This document shows, piece after piece, positions 25,086 to 35,082 of a stretch of DNA of 40,778 bases. The stretch lies in the NCBI GenBank assembly GCA_012719595.1, contig JAAYAB010000097.1, positions 1 to 40,778 on the forward strand, written 5' to 3'. How positions within the stretch are numbered: the first letter of the stretch is position 1; the number at the start of each line of letters is the position of its first letter. A program made the translations under genes and the position numbers. This DNA comes from Bacillota bacterium. Its GTDB lineage: Bacteria > Bacillota > DTU014. The notes below the pieces were generated by a model, which saw only the letters and a list, made by a program, of their open reading frames with translations, ran no database searches and had not been told where the DNA came from.

Positions 25086-26665
25086 GAACCGCACCTCCCT
25101 GGTATTCCGGATACGATAGCTCTCAGAGGTTGCCTCATATCGCCTTCAGGAAGCCACACGGCAGAGTATGCCAGGTCGCCGAGGCCGGGGATTGACAGTC
25201 GCTGAAGGGGAGCCGTGACTGCCGAACCGCCGATCTCGAACTCAGCATAGGATCCGCCTTCGAGGTCCCGGAGCTTCGCTACCGCGCAGCAGACCACTCC
25301 TCCTCGGTTGTCGGGGACCCGGCACGCGACCCACGCACCGGTATCAGCGGCGCCGCAGACCTCGCCTGCAACCAGCCCTATCACGTACCCGCAACCCTTC
25401 CCGGGATACACCGGGACGTGCATCCATGACGGCTCGAGAGTGATCGTGTTGCGGTTCAAACTTGTGGCTATTTGCGGCCCCTGGCTGCCGTCGAACAGGT
25501 ACATCATGCACTCGCAGCGGTGAGGGTGCTCGGCAATGACCCAGCCGTCGAACAGCCGAAATGTGTTGTACCGGACGCTTTCGTTTTCGCGGACGCATCT
25601 GATGGATCGGAGGCGCCCGTTTTCGACTGCCAGAACGCGGCTTCCTGGGCCTGGGCCGCCGTCTGCCCTCCATGCCGCGCGGAACTGCATGGAGACCGCG
25701 GCCATACCATCGACCGGCTCGGACGGCTTCTTCTCGGCTTCCTTCTTGTCGTCTTTCTCCTCGTCACAGAACAGCAGTTCCCGCTGGATCGTGATCAGAG
25801 GGAGTGTGTCGAGCGCCGTGTATGAAACCGTGGTCCGGAGACCTTTGCCTTTGTCGAGCGTTCCCGCGAAGCTGAGTCTCGTGGTTCCGCCCTCTCTTCG
25901 AGCGCCGCTGCTCGACATGGACGTTTCCGCGAGCTTGTCGTCTCCCCACCCGAACAGAAGCTGGTCTATGTGGCCAGAAAGCCCGAACCTGCCCTGAATC
26001 AGGTCTTCGGGGTGGCTGAAGTGGTCGACGTTCCTGCCGCGCTCGACGAGCGAAGCAATCCCCGCCCCGTTGGTGTCCGCGATGACGCGGAACTCGATCC
26101 AGCGATTGGTGACCACCCATGACTCTCCACCTGCACTTACTGCGCGGCGAAAAGCCGGTGCGTCCTCCGCGAACAGGGTGCAGCTCGCTCGGAGCTTGTC
26201 GCATTCGAACAAGACCTCGGCAGGGAGGCTCTCAGAGCCGCTGAACAGGTCTTCGAGGTTGACGACGGCTTCGTGTTCATGGCCCTTCTTCGACAGCTTG
26301 GCCCGCCTGACGCGGCCGTTCGCCCTCACCTCGAGTTCGGGAGGCTTCTTGTCCTTCCACCACCTTAGTGAAACGAGGATTTGCCCCCTCAAGGTTGCTC
26401 GCAATAGAGGCGGAGTCACCACCAGCGGTAATAGGTACTTCGAAGACTCAGAAGGCGTAAGGACAATGCTGTCTCCAGGCGCGCCGATCTCCCGAGGATC
26501 GGGCACGACCCTGGTGATGCTGATTACTTGTCCTTTCAGCCACTCAGGAATCTGCTTGCGCTCAGGCATAACGCATCTCGGCTTCAGCTTAATTTCGGTG
26601 CGGTATGTGCCGCCCTCAAGGGCGCGGCAATCGACCGACTCTATGCAGCCTAGAATCGCATTCAC
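25082..26665 (-). CDS. Uncharacterised 527-residue protein coupled to GCS2
   Basis: I do not recognise this protein. GTG 26665 is chosen because GGAGGGAG lies 8 bases upstream; the open frame continues 40 codons further but without a start signal. There is no signal peptide or transmembrane helix. Composition and spacing suggest beta-rich domains: an N-terminal part (about 1-160), a segment with WVVTNRWIEFRVIADTNGAG and GRFGLSGHIDQLLFGWGDD (about 190-270) that recalls galactose-mutarotase-like sandwiches, and a Cys-rich C-terminal part. A highly charged stretch (DEEKDDKKEAEKKPSEP, about residue 330) looks like an exposed loop. The ATGA overlap with the ligase gene indicates a joint job. The mutarotase-like idea is weak. 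Confidence 0.75.
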   Translation of the reverse strand: MNAILGCIESVDCRALEGGTYRTEIKLKPRCVMPERKQIPEWLKGQVISITRVVPDPREIGAPGDSIVLTPSESSKYLLPLVVTPPLLRATLRGQILVSLRWWKDKKPPELEVRANGRVRRAKLSKKGHEHEAVVNLEDLFSGSESLPAEVLFECDKLRASCTLFAEDAPAFRRAVSAGGESWVVTNRWIEFRVIADTNGAGIASLVERGRNVDHFSHPEDLIQGRFGLSGHIDQLLFGWGDDKLAETSMSSSGARREGGTTRLSFAGTLDKGKGLRTTVSYTALDTLPLITIQRELLFCDEEKDDKKEAEKKPSEPVDGMAAVSMQFRAAWRADGGPGPGSRVLAVENGRLRSIRCVRENESVRYNTFRLFDGWVIAEHPHRCECMMYLFDGSQGPQIATSLNRNTITLEPSWMHVPVYPGKGCGYVIGLVAGEVCGAADTGAWVACRVPDNRGGVVCCAVAKLRDLEGGSYAEFEIGGSAVTAPLQRLSIPGLGDLAYSAVWLPEGDMRQPLRAIVSGIPGRCGS

Positions 26666-26987
26666 GTGTCTCCCTCCAGACTGCGGCGGGGTAGGGTCCA
26701 CTGCTGAACCCCAGCCGCCAGGGATAATGCAGCAAATATGGGTGATCTCGCCGTTCTGTATAGAGTCTAGCTCACCGATTGTCATGAGGTGAAGGGCGAG
26801 TTCGACTCAGAACAGTAATTGCCTGACATCTGTACAATCTCAGAACACACTGCGGCAACGACGAGTGTGCCTGCGTGACATTGTCGACAGCGCCATCTAG
26901 TCGATGCAGGAAGGCGAGTGGATGCATAGAAACTATGCCAAAACGCTCCAAATAGAACACAGTGAGCCGCATGGAGGAGATAGAACG
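26666..26987. other. Divergent regulatory region before cellobiose phosphorylase
   Basis: This 322-base region separates the unknown protein gene from cellobiose phosphorylase. It contains a -10-like TACAAT (26834-26839) for the plus strand flanked by two 9-base direct repeats, CTCAGAACA at 26806-26814 and 26840-26848. No small gene is supported; the in-frame codons upstream of 26988 lack a ribosome binding site. Confidence 0.5.
26834..26839 (+). promoter_or_regulatory. Candidate -10 of cellobiose phosphorylase
   Basis: TACAAT, preceded by TG without a spacer base and without a good -35, 148 bases before the start codon. Flanking CTCAGAACA repeats could bind a regulator. Confidence 0.4.
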
Positions 26988-29438
26988 ATGAGGTTCGGCT
27001 ACTTCGATGACCAGAGCAGAGAGTACGTCATAACGACTCCGAGGACTCCCTACCCCTGGATCAACTACCTTGGAAGTGAGAGTTTCTTCTCGTTGATATC
27101 CAACACGTCCGGAGGTTACTGCTTCTACAAGGATGCAAGGTTAAGGCGGATCACGCGCTACAGATACAACAACGTACCGACAGACTGCGGGGGCAGGTAC
27201 TTCTACATAAAGGACGGCGACGACTTCTGGACGCCAGGCTGGATGCCTGTAAAGCGTGAGCTGGAACGCTACGAGTGCAGGCACGGTCTGGGCTACACCT
27301 CTATTCTGGGCAAGCGAAACGGGATCAGCGTCACCCAGACCACTATGGTTCCGCTCGGCCATGACTGCGAGCTGACCCGCGTGTCTGTGGCCAATGAAGG
27401 GTCAGTCCCAAAGCGCCTTGCTGTGTTCTCGTTCATCGAGTTCTGTCTGTGGAATGCGTATGACGACATGACGAACTTCCAGCGCAACTTCAGTACAGGC
27501 GAAATCGAGATAGAAGGTTCAGTCATATACCACAAGACGGAGTATCGTGAGCGCCGCAATCACTACTCGTTCTACGCAGTCAATGCGCCTGTGATCGGAT
27601 TCGACACTGACCGTGAGGCGTTCGTCGGCCTGTACAACGGCTTTGATGCGCCTGCGGCTGTGGTCGAGGGCAGGTCGAGGAACTCGACAGCGAGCGGGTG
27701 GTCGCCCATCGCGTCTCATTGCTTGCAGGTTGACCTTGCTCCCGGCGAGCGCAAAGACCTCATCTTCGTTCTCGGCTATGTCGAGAACGCGCTCGAAGAG
27801 AAGTGGGAGAGCCCAGGGGTGATCAACAAGGCGAAGGCGCGGGAGCTGATGCAGAGCTTCAGCAGCACCGATGCGTTTGACGCGGCCATGGAGGAACTCG
27901 GCGCCTACTGGAGCGGGCTGCTGTCCAAGTACACCCTTTCGTCGCACGACCCGCGCCTCGAGAGAATGGTGAACATCTGGAACCCGTACCAGTGCATGGT
28001 CACGTTCAATCTCTCCCGAAGCGCCTCCTACTTCGAGTCGGGGATCGGCCGGGGCATAGGCTTTCGTGACTCCAATCAGGACATTCTCGGATTCGTCCAC
28101 CTGGTGCCGGAGCGTGCGAGGCAGCGGATCCTCGACCTTGCTTCGACTCAGCTCGAGGACGGCGGAGCGTACCATCAGTATCAGCCTTTGACCAAGCGAG
28201 GAAACAACGAGATCGGTGGAGGCTTCAATGACGACCCGCTGTGGTTGATTCTCAGCACCGCAGCGTACATAAAGGAAACGGGCGACGAGTCGATTCTGGA
28301 TGAGATGGTTCCGTTCAACTGCGACGAGTCGAAGAAGGACACCCTGTTCGAGCATCTTCGCAGATCGTTCTACCACGTGGTCAACAACAAGGGGCCGCAC
28401 AGGCTTCCTTTGATCGGCCGCGCGGACTGGAACGACTGCCTGAACCTGAACTGCTTCTCGATGACTCCTGACGAGTCGTTCCAGACTTATGGGGACCCGG
28501 ACGGACGCGTGGCGGAGTCAGTGTTTATTGCAGGCATGTTTGTCTACATCGGCCCCGAATACGTCGAACTCTGCAAGAGAAGAGGGCTGCTCGACGAGGC
28601 TGAAGCCGCGGAGGTTGAGATCAAACAGATGCGGAAGGCTGTGCTTGAGCACGGGTTTGACGGCGAGTGGTTCCTCAGAGCTTACGACGCCTTCGGCAAT
28701 CCAGTCGGGAGCCGAATGTGCGAGGAGGGCCGCATCTTCATAGAGCCGCAGGGCTTCTGCGTTATGGCGCGGATCGGCGAAGAGAACGGCCTCGGGATAA
28801 AGGCGCTGGATTCGGTCAAAGAACTGCTCGACACCAAGTACGGGATTGTGCTGCACACTCCGGCCTATACTGCATATGACCCTCGACTCGGTGAGATAAC
28901 CTCCTATCCGCCGGGGTACAAAGAGAATGCGGGGATCTTCTGCCACAACAACCCTTGGATAGCCATAGCTGAAACGGTCATCGGGAGAGGGGATCGTGCG
29001 TTCGAAGTATACGCGAAGACCGCCCCAGCATTCTTGGAGGACATAAGCGAGATCCATAGGATGGAGCCGTACGTGTACTCGCAGATGATCGCAGGCAGGG
29101 ACGCCAAGCGCTTCGGCGAAGCCAAGAACTCATGGCTGACAGGGACCGCCGCGTGGAATCTGGTCGCGATCACTCAGTGGATACTGGGCGTTCGACCGGA
29201 CTATGACGGACTCAGAGTGGATCCGTGCATTCCGGCAGATTGGAGCGAGTTCACAGTAGTGCGCTCATTCAGGGGTGCAACCTACAGGATACATGTGACG
29301 AATCCGGGTCATGTCTGCAAGGGAGTCGGGCGGGTCACAGTCGACGGACGTGAGATCGAGGGAGCACTGCTGCCTGTGTTTGGAGACGGGCGAATGCACG
29401 AGGTGGAAGTAGTGATGGCGCCAACGGACGCTAGGTAG
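26988..29438 (+). CDS. Cellobiose phosphorylase (GH94)
   Basis: The 816-residue protein is a GH94 phosphorylase splitting cellobiose with phosphate into glucose-1-phosphate and glucose, inside the cell. It begins [20 protein letters not shown] and continues with [19 protein letters not shown] and FRDSNQD (about residues 360-365, substrate site). The catalytic acid lies in RADWNDC (Asp483). The sequence agrees closely with the clostridial cellobiose phosphorylases as I remember them, including total length, so a cellodextrin or chitobiose enzyme is less likely. ATG 26988 has GGAGGAG about 8-10 bases upstream. No cellodextrin transporter is adjacent. Confidence 0.95.
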   Translation: MRFGYFDDQSREYVITTPRTPYPWINYLGSESFFSLISNTSGGYCFYKDARLRRITRYRYNNVPTDCGGRYFYIKDGDDFWTPGWMPVKRELERYECRHGLGYTSILGKRNGISVTQTTMVPLGHDCELTRVSVANEGSVPKRLAVFSFIEFCLWNAYDDMTNFQRNFSTGEIEIEGSVIYHKTEYRERRNHYSFYAVNAPVIGFDTDREAFVGLYNGFDAPAAVVEGRSRNSTASGWSPIASHCLQVDLAPGERKDLIFVLGYVENALEEKWESPGVINKAKARELMQSFSSTDAFDAAMEELGAYWSGLLSKYTLSSHDPRLERMVNIWNPYQCMVTFNLSRSASYFESGIGRGIGFRDSNQDILGFVHLVPERARQRILDLASTQLEDGGAYHQYQPLTKRGNNEIGGGFNDDPLWLILSTAAYIKETGDESILDEMVPFNCDESKKDTLFEHLRRSFYHVVNNKGPHRLPLIGRADWNDCLNLNCFSMTPDESFQTYGDPDGRVAESVFIAGMFVYIGPEYVELCKRRGLLDEAEAAEVEIKQMRKAVLEHGFDGEWFLRAYDAFGNPVGSRMCEEGRIFIEPQGFCVMARIGEENGLGIKALDSVKELLDTKYGIVLHTPAYTAYDPRLGEITSYPPGYKENAGIFCHNNPWIAIAETVIGRGDRAFEVYAKTAPAFLEDISEIHRMEPYVYSQMIAGRDAKRFGEAKNSWLTGTAAWNLVAITQWILGVRPDYDGLRVDPCIPADWSEFTVVRSFRGATYRIHVTNPGHVCKGVGRVTVDGREIEGALLPVFGDGRMHEVEVVMAPTDAR

Positions 29439-29487
29439 AGGCAGAGTCCGACCTAAGGCCGGAGGAGGGGGCTGTCCTTGGTTCATC

Positions 29488-30402
29488 TCAGCCCAAGACA
29501 TCTCCGAGGAGGCCGGCAAGGATCACAACAACGCCCAGAAGTATGACAAACGCGAAGTACCTTCGAATTCTGCGGCCTCCAAGGACGTGACATACTCTAA
29601 CTCCGAGCTGCACGCCTGCAATCGATCCCACGAGGATTGCAAGGGCGAGCGCGAGGTCGACATGGTGTGCGAGAGCGTGTCTGAGCGCACCGTAGGCCGT
29701 GGCAAACAGAATCTGAAATGCGCTGGTGCCGACCGCTAGATGCGTTGGCACTCCCAGCGCATACACCAGGAGAGGGAAGTTCACGAATCCTCCGCCTATG
29801 CCGAGCAGGCCGGTGAGGACGCCGACACTGCAGCTCAGGAACAGAGGAACCCACAGCGGCATCGAAGCGATGCCGCTTTTCTCAAACGAGAGCAGCGGCT
29901 GCATTCGGAGCGAACGGAAGTAACGGCAGGCCGGCGTCACGACCTCCTGCGATCCCTGTTGTCCCGACGTCTCCTTCAGGATCGTAACGGCAATCGCGAC
30001 CATCAGGATCAGGAAAATCACAGGCATGACCATGTCGATAACCGGAAACTCGCGGCTGTTGAGGACGATCGCACCGCCGGTGTCCAGAATCCTCAAGAGC
30101 CGAACCCCAACCTCCGTCCCTGCGAGAGCCCCGACGGCCATGATGGTTCCGAGCTTGGGATCAGTATTCCGTGCTTGCCAATGCCTCCAGGCCGAGAGTG
30201 AGGCGGTTATGAGCATCTGAGCGAGCCCGCTTCCGACTGCAACCGGGTACGGGACATTGAACAGAATCCGCAAGAATGGCGTGAGCAGGAAGCCCCCGCC
30301 GACTCCGAACAGGCCTGTCAGAAACCCGATGAAGATGCCCAGAGCAATCAGCCCGGGCACCCATACTTCAATGCCCGCAAGGGGCAGTTCTACCGTGAGC
30401 AC
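29488..30402 (-). CDS. TauE/SafE-family membrane permease
   Basis: A 304-residue protein with 8 or so membrane segments in two halves. Each half carries the TauE/SafE glycine motif: FLTGLFGVGGGFLLTPFL near the N-terminus and VLTGLLGIGGGFVNFPLLVYALGVP after the middle. Members move sulfite, sulfonates or other organic anions; the substrate here is unknown. The central loop (about residues 125-165) is cytoplasmic-like and polar. The GTG start at 30402 has only AAAGGA 11 bases upstream, so the start is less certain than the family. The gene converges with cellobiose phosphorylase and its upstream spacer is a degenerate repeat array. Confidence 0.88.
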   Translation of the reverse strand: MLTVELPLAGIEVWVPGLIALGIFIGFLTGLFGVGGGFLLTPFLRILFNVPYPVAVGSGLAQMLITASLSAWRHWQARNTDPKLGTIMAVGALAGTEVGVRLLRILDTGGAIVLNSREFPVIDMVMPVIFLILMVAIAVTILKETSGQQGSQEVVTPACRYFRSLRMQPLLSFEKSGIASMPLWVPLFLSCSVGVLTGLLGIGGGFVNFPLLVYALGVPTHLAVGTSAFQILFATAYGALRHALAHHVDLALALAILVGSIAGVQLGVRVCHVLGGRRIRRYFAFVILLGVVVILAGLLGDVLG

Positions 30403-30423
30403 GCGAGAGAGATCCTTTCACTC

Positions 30424-30527
30424 TACTGATGCCAGCTTCGTTCCTGGCATCAATGCCGGCCGTGTTCTTCATGCCAACTCCAGTTGTGTTCTTTCCAGAC
30501 TCAATGATTCCTTCTGCAGTCTTGGAG
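30424..30527. repeat. ~25-bp degenerate tandem repeats (about 4 units)
   Basis: Units resemble actgatgccagcttcgttcc, with a similar block repeated about every 25 bases (atcaatgccggccgtgttctt, aactccagttgtgttctttcc, actcaatgattccttctgcag). The tract lies upstream of the TauE/SafE gene and downstream of the beta-barrel gene. Confidence 0.6.
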
Positions 30528-30556
30528 TACGCCTATAGTATGCACATCAGCCGCAG

Positions 30557-31816
30557 CTAGAAGCTATGCTTAAGCATGACGGTGACGTGAGTCGAGTGAC
30601 CGGAGAACTCGCCCGTATCACCCAGGAAGAAGATCGCACCGAGCTTGAGGCTTGTTGCACGCGCGAGACTGAGCGTGTACAGAGGCATCACCACGGCACT
30701 GCCGTCCTGCAGATTCGCAATGCTGATGCACTCCAAGCTGTTGTCTATGTCGATGCTGTACGCGAGGCGGTTCATGAGGTAGTGTTCTGGATCGATCTTC
30801 TGGCCTGGATTCTGGCTGTAGGGAACGAGCAGCGAGCCGCTCCCGTTGTACACGTATTGGACCTCGGCATAGAGGCCGCTGTCGAAGGTGTGATCTGCTC
30901 CGACAACTGCTTGTATGTACGGATCGTCAGGTGAAAGCCCCAGTCTGACCTCCAACGGATTGCTAGGTGTGAGCGGCAGTTTCGCAGGCATTACGTATGC
31001 CGCCTCAGCCCACACTCCCGTGTCCTTGATAGCACCGGCAACAGCCACGCCGACCTTGTCGACGGAGCGGTAAAGGCCTTCGTACGCGAGGGTGCTCGGA
31101 TCCGGCAACAGGGTGAGCGGGTCGATGTTCATCCGGGCTATCAGCGCAGGCATGTCTTCCCACCCATGGAAGTAGCTCACGTGAAGGTCATAGCCAGAAA
31201 CACCCATGCCCAGCTTGACTGCCCACTCCATATTCTCCAGCTTAGCCTGGGGTAGTGTCGGGGTCAGGCTGCTGAGGATGGCAGTCAGTGGGCCGGCCGC
31301 GCCCGCAAACGGGACTAGATCTGACAGCTCCAGAGGAACGAAGATGGGAACTACCACTCCTGTCAGGTCGAAGCTGTCGGCATAGTAGGTGGCCTGAGCA
31401 GCCAGCACTGGCTTCCCTGTGAGTTCCGTACTCGCCAGCGAGAATCCCGACGGATTGATGTAGTTGGTGGGGTTGATTCCGTCGGCTGTGCCCCAGCTGA
31501 TCACCTGCCTGCCGACTACGATATCCGTGTCCTCCAGGTAGAGCGAGACATAAGCCTCGTCCATTGAGATCGCAGTCTTGCGCGCAAGGGCGTCATGGCC
31601 CGCGGCAAACGAGAGACGCAGCTTGCCGAAGTCGTGTTTTCTCTCGAGGCAGAGTTTGAGTTCAGTGTCAATCCCCGCAAACGCCTGCGTATCAACCTCA
31701 TAGCTTAGCGATTGGGTCAGCTCTCCGCCAGTGCTGAACTCCGCTCCCAGAACGGACGCTGAACAGCATGCCAGCAGGATCGCTGCGATCGCACAGATTA
31801 GGTGTTTCCTAGTCAT
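30557..31816 (-). CDS. Exported beta-barrel-like protein ending in Phe
   Basis: A 419-residue protein with a cleavable signal peptide (MTRKHLICAIAAILLACCSA then SVLGAEF) and mature sequence of alternating polar/hydrophobic strands. The segment VVGRQVISWGTADGINPTNY recalls DUF1302-type outer-membrane proteins that accompany RND/LolA genes in Gram-negatives. The last residue is Phe within VMLKHSF, the C-terminal signature of BAM-assembled barrels. It is the last gene of the TetR-controlled operon, 31 bases after the LolA-like gene. Outer-membrane location is inference; if the organism were monoderm this protein would be hard to place. Confidence 0.75.
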   Translation of the reverse strand: MTRKHLICAIAAILLACCSASVLGAEFSTGGELTQSLSYEVDTQAFAGIDTELKLCLERKHDFGKLRLSFAAGHDALARKTAISMDEAYVSLYLEDTDIVVGRQVISWGTADGINPTNYINPSGFSLASTELTGKPVLAAQATYYADSFDLTGVVVPIFVPLELSDLVPFAGAAGPLTAILSSLTPTLPQAKLENMEWAVKLGMGVSGYDLHVSYFHGWEDMPALIARMNIDPLTLLPDPSTLAYEGLYRSVDKVGVAVAGAIKDTGVWAEAAYVMPAKLPLTPSNPLEVRLGLSPDDPYIQAVVGADHTFDSGLYAEVQYVYNGSGSLLVPYSQNPGQKIDPEHYLMNRLAYSIDIDNSLECISIANLQDGSAVVMPLYTLSLARATSLKLGAIFFLGDTGEFSGHSTHVTVMLKHSF

Positions 31817-31847
31817 GGCCTTGATCCACCCGCCCTTCGGTTGGTAT

Positions 31848-32693
31848 TCACTTGGCTCGGAGGTACCTTAGCGTGAAGAAATCGTCGTCGACTTGATTCC
31901 TGATCTCCAATATTTCAATGATCGACTTCGTTCCGGCCAGCTCGTTCGACATGACGATCCTGTGCGGGATGCATTCCCCATCTTCGTTCCGGCGCAGATC
32001 GGTGATGAGCAGTTGTTTGCTCAACTGCCCGCTGGTATCGTAGAATTGAATCTTCAGCGGAATCATCTCATCGCGCCACACCCACATCTTTAGCCTGGAG
32101 TAGTCGCCCTCGGTCCTCGGAGTCAGATCCAGCACGTAGCAGGCGTATTCTTCATGGGCTTCGTCATCCAGTCGCACTGCGTCGTACTCATCGCTGTAAG
32201 CCCAGCCTCCGCCGATCTCCTCGTACGTGAAGTCGGTGCCCATGAAGTTGCCCTTGGTCATGTGTCCGGCAATCCTTCGCTCCCTCCCGAGAGCAGGCAG
32301 GTAGAGCCACATCTCCGGCTCGCCGCCTCCCCGCTCGCTGATCGAGAGGAATTTGGTCCCCCGGACATCCGCAGGATCCATGTACTCCACCAGCTGCTTT
32401 TCGGCAACGCCGTCGTCGCTTCTGAACACCATCAGCTTGCTGGCCCGCTGGTCGCCCTTCTTGTTCTCGGTGATCAGGTTGACAACAGCCGAGCCTGAGC
32501 CTATCAGGGCTGTCTGGCCCTTGAGTTGGGCCAGGATGTCATCCCCTGAAGGAAGGTCCTGGGCGAATGTGGTACCCGACGCCATCAACAACAGCGCCAG
32601 GGTCAGCGACAGCCGCGTCAGAGTCATCAACAGCGGCCTCAATATCGGCGCCGGAAGCCCGGGAGTCAGCAGCACTGTCTTGGTCGTCTTCAC
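31848..32693 (-). CDS. Outer-membrane lipoprotein-sorting-like protein (LolA-like, PF17131 type)
   Basis: A 281-residue exported protein. A GTG start at 32693 has GGAGGG 8 bases upstream and overlaps the RND stop (GTGA), so coupling is likely. The signal peptide is long, its hydrophobic core following about 27 residues, with cleavage expected after TTFAQ. The mature part has SISERGGGEPEMWLYLPALG and RRIAGHMTKGNFMGTDFTYE, characteristic of the LolA-like proteins found next to MMPL/RND transporters. These are thought to carry lipid-like cargo across the periplasm. Cargo here is unknown. An ATG 22 codons later is a possible alternative start. Confidence 0.85.
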   Translation of the reverse strand: MKTTKTVLLTPGLPAPILRPLLMTLTRLSLTLALLLMASGTTFAQDLPSGDDILAQLKGQTALIGSGSAVVNLITENKKGDQRASKLMVFRSDDGVAEKQLVEYMDPADVRGTKFLSISERGGGEPEMWLYLPALGRERRIAGHMTKGNFMGTDFTYEEIGGGWAYSDEYDAVRLDDEAHEEYACYVLDLTPRTEGDYSRLKMWVWRDEMIPLKIQFYDTSGQLSKQLLITDLRRNEDGECIPHRIVMSNELAGTKSIIEILEIRNQVDDDFFTLRYLRAK

Positions 32694-35050
32694 TTCGAAA
32701 GCCCTCCCTTTTCCGATAGTCTGTATGTTCGTCCCATCAACGCAGTAGGCCTGAGAAGTCTGAGAATCGCCGGCACGATCGTCAGCGACGAAAGGGAGCT
32801 GGTAAGCATGGTCAAGGCTATGAGATAGCCGAACACATCGACGGCCCGGAAGTGCGAGAAGGCCAGAATGGCGAAGCCGACGATCAGGGTGAGAGCATTG
32901 AAGAAGATCCCTCTGCCTGCCGTGGAGCTGGTGGTTGCGATCGCCTCAGATGGATCTTTCCCCGCTTCGATCTCGAGCCGGTACCGGCTGATGTAGTGAA
33001 TGGAGTAGTCGATGCCTATCCCAACCGCTATGCTGGCTATCATTGTGGTGACGGCGTCGAGGGGGACGCCGCTATAGCCCATGACCCCGAAATTGACGGC
33101 GACTGTAAGTATCAAGGGCAAGATGCTGATGACGCCTGCCAGGAACGATCCCATCAGAATCGAGACTATGATGCCGCACGTTACGATCGAAATGGCCAGG
33201 CTGTAAATCTGGCTGTCCCGGAATCTGTCTGCTAGGACGAGCATGACGTTTGGTATTCCCACCACCTTGACCTGAAGATCTCCGTCCGACGGGTAGTTCG
33301 CTCGAACGTAGTCATCGAGACGGCGTATCGTCCTGCGCAGTTGCTCGGAACTCATGCTTTCGATCCGCGCGGATACGATGGCTTTATCGAAGTTGTAGCT
33401 CACCAGCGAGTCGACGCTCGATCCGCCCTGCAGAGTGAACAGGAGCAATTCCTGCGCAACCGCCTGTCTCGTCTCGGGTATTGTGTAGTACTCGTTTTCG
33501 CCCATGTTGAGGGCTCGATTCAGTTCTCGCACGACATCTGCAATGGATGTGGCCCGGCTCACTCCCGGCACGGAGTTGAGGAAGTCCTGAGTCTCTAGCA
33601 TCCTGTTTAGCACTGCCGGCTCCTTGACTCCGTCAGGCTCTCCCGTATCAAAAACGAGCGATACCTGCATGCTCCCACCGAACTGGTCCTCAACAATGTT
33701 GGTCCCCCGTATGATCGGGCTGCCTTTCTCGAAGTAGTTCATCATGTTGCTCTCGAGAGAAAGGTTCAGCGCTCCGACTACGCACACAACCACGATGATG
33801 ATCGAAGCAATTGTCACTCCTCTCGCGTGAGCCGCGACGAAACCGCCGAGGGCTGACAGGGCGTCGACAATCCGCTTCGTGGGGCGCGCTTCTCTCCTTG
33901 TGAATTGAGAAGGCGCGGGCCGAAGCACAAGCACTGCCGGGATGAAGAGCATCGAAAAGATCATAGCGGCCAGGACTCCGAACGCCGTGAACACGCCGAA
34001 TTGGCGGATAGGTGTCACAAATGAGGAGACCAGAGAAGCGAATCCCGCCACCGTCGTGAGCGAAGTCATGGCCACCGGCGCGTTCATTTGCCCCATAGTC
34101 TCTTCCAGAGCAGCCCCCTTCTCGTTGCCCGCAGCCAGCGCTTCGGTGTATTTGTTCAGGATGTGCATTCCGTACGCGCTTCCGATCGCTAGCAGTATCA
34201 CGGGTGTCACCATAGTGACGATCGTCAGGGGGATGCGCAGCATGGACATGAGGCCTACGGCCCAAATGACGCTCGTCACGACTGTCAGCAGTGGAAGCGC
34301 CACGCCCACAGTGGTTCGGAAGCTCCAATAGAGGATGGCGAGCAGAACGGCAATGACTAAAGGAATGAGAAAGGACATGTCTTCCTTGATCGTCTGTTCG
34401 GCATAGTAGCTGATGTAGGCGTTGCCGACAATGAGTATCTCCTCGGGTCCGCGGTACTTCTGCGCGAGTCCTTCGACATCGCGGGCGATCTGGCTCGATC
34501 TGGCGTTTGCAAGCTCGCCGGCGTTCTCCATCGTGACCATGATCGCGGCCGCCCGCCCGTCCTCTGAGATCAGCTTGCCCAGGTACTGGCTGTCGGTTAT
34601 GGACCTGCGAAACTCGTCGATTTCATCATCTGTCTGAGGTAATCCGGGCGCTGCAGGCACGATCTCGATCCCCAGCTCGCTGCTTCGGATCAAGTCCACG
34701 GTTATCGGATCCAGGACGGCTTCGACACCCTGGATTTCGCGGATCTCTTCGGCCAGGCTATAGATCTTCGCGAGAGTGTTCGCAGTGAAGACATCTTCCC
34801 CGCGAAGAACGACCAAGAAAACATCCTGGTAGCCGAACTCGGCGGTCGCATCCCTGATGTCCTTGATAGCCGGGTCGTCTGCCGGAACCATCCTCTCTAG
34901 ATCCGCGTCGAACTCCATCTTCGGCAAGAACAGGGCAAACACGACTGTGATGGCTAGCAACGCGGCTATCACGAGCTTGGGATGGCTGAAAGCAAGCCTG
35001 CTCAGAGTTGACAGGTGGATCACCTCCGGCACTGGGTAGGGGAGTGCCAT
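32690..35050 (-). CDS. RND/MMPL-family transporter
   Basis: A 786-residue RND-superfamily protein of the MMPL type, with two repeats of a large extracytoplasmic loop plus a bundle of membrane segments. The first repeat has PVILLAIGSAYGMHILNKYTE, the second SIAVGIGIDYSIHYISRYR; both are the family's TM4-like motif. It likely pumps lipids or hydrophobic compounds, together with the LolA-like protein. The start is uncertain: ATG 35050 lacks a ribosome binding site, while a CTG at 35014 sits 8 bases after a ten-base perfect anti-SD match (35018-35027) and would give a typical short N-terminus. A TetR operator and strong promoter lie just upstream. Confidence 0.88.
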   Translation of the reverse strand: MALPYPVPEVIHLSTLSRLAFSHPKLVIAALLAITVVFALFLPKMEFDADLERMVPADDPAIKDIRDATAEFGYQDVFLVVLRGEDVFTANTLAKIYSLAEEIREIQGVEAVLDPITVDLIRSSELGIEIVPAAPGLPQTDDEIDEFRRSITDSQYLGKLISEDGRAAAIMVTMENAGELANARSSQIARDVEGLAQKYRGPEEILIVGNAYISYYAEQTIKEDMSFLIPLVIAVLLAILYWSFRTTVGVALPLLTVVTSVIWAVGLMSMLRIPLTIVTMVTPVILLAIGSAYGMHILNKYTEALAAGNEKGAALEETMGQMNAPVAMTSLTTVAGFASLVSSFVTPIRQFGVFTAFGVLAAMIFSMLFIPAVLVLRPAPSQFTRREARPTKRIVDALSALGGFVAAHARGVTIASIIIVVVCVVGALNLSLESNMMNYFEKGSPIIRGTNIVEDQFGGSMQVSLVFDTGEPDGVKEPAVLNRMLETQDFLNSVPGVSRATSIADVVRELNRALNMGENEYYTIPETRQAVAQELLLFTLQGGSSVDSLVSYNFDKAIVSARIESMSSEQLRRTIRRLDDYVRANYPSDGDLQVKVVGIPNVMLVLADRFRDSQIYSLAISIVTCGIIVSILMGSFLAGVISILPLILTVAVNFGVMGYSGVPLDAVTTMIASIAVGIGIDYSIHYISRYRLEIEAGKDPSEAIATTSSTAGRGIFFNALTLIVGFAILAFSHFRAVDVFGYLIALTMLTSSLSSLTIVPAILRLLRPTALMGRTYRLSEKGGLSK

Positions 35051-35082
35051 AACCACATAGATGCACGTTGTACAAGCATATG

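Noticed and set aside
27519-28400. Minus-strand frame of 293 codons inside cellobiose phosphorylase
   Set aside because: Antisense shadow of a very well conserved gene.
30566-30934. Plus-strand frame opposite the beta-barrel gene
   Set aside because: It is antisense to a gene with signal peptide and operon context and has no start signal.
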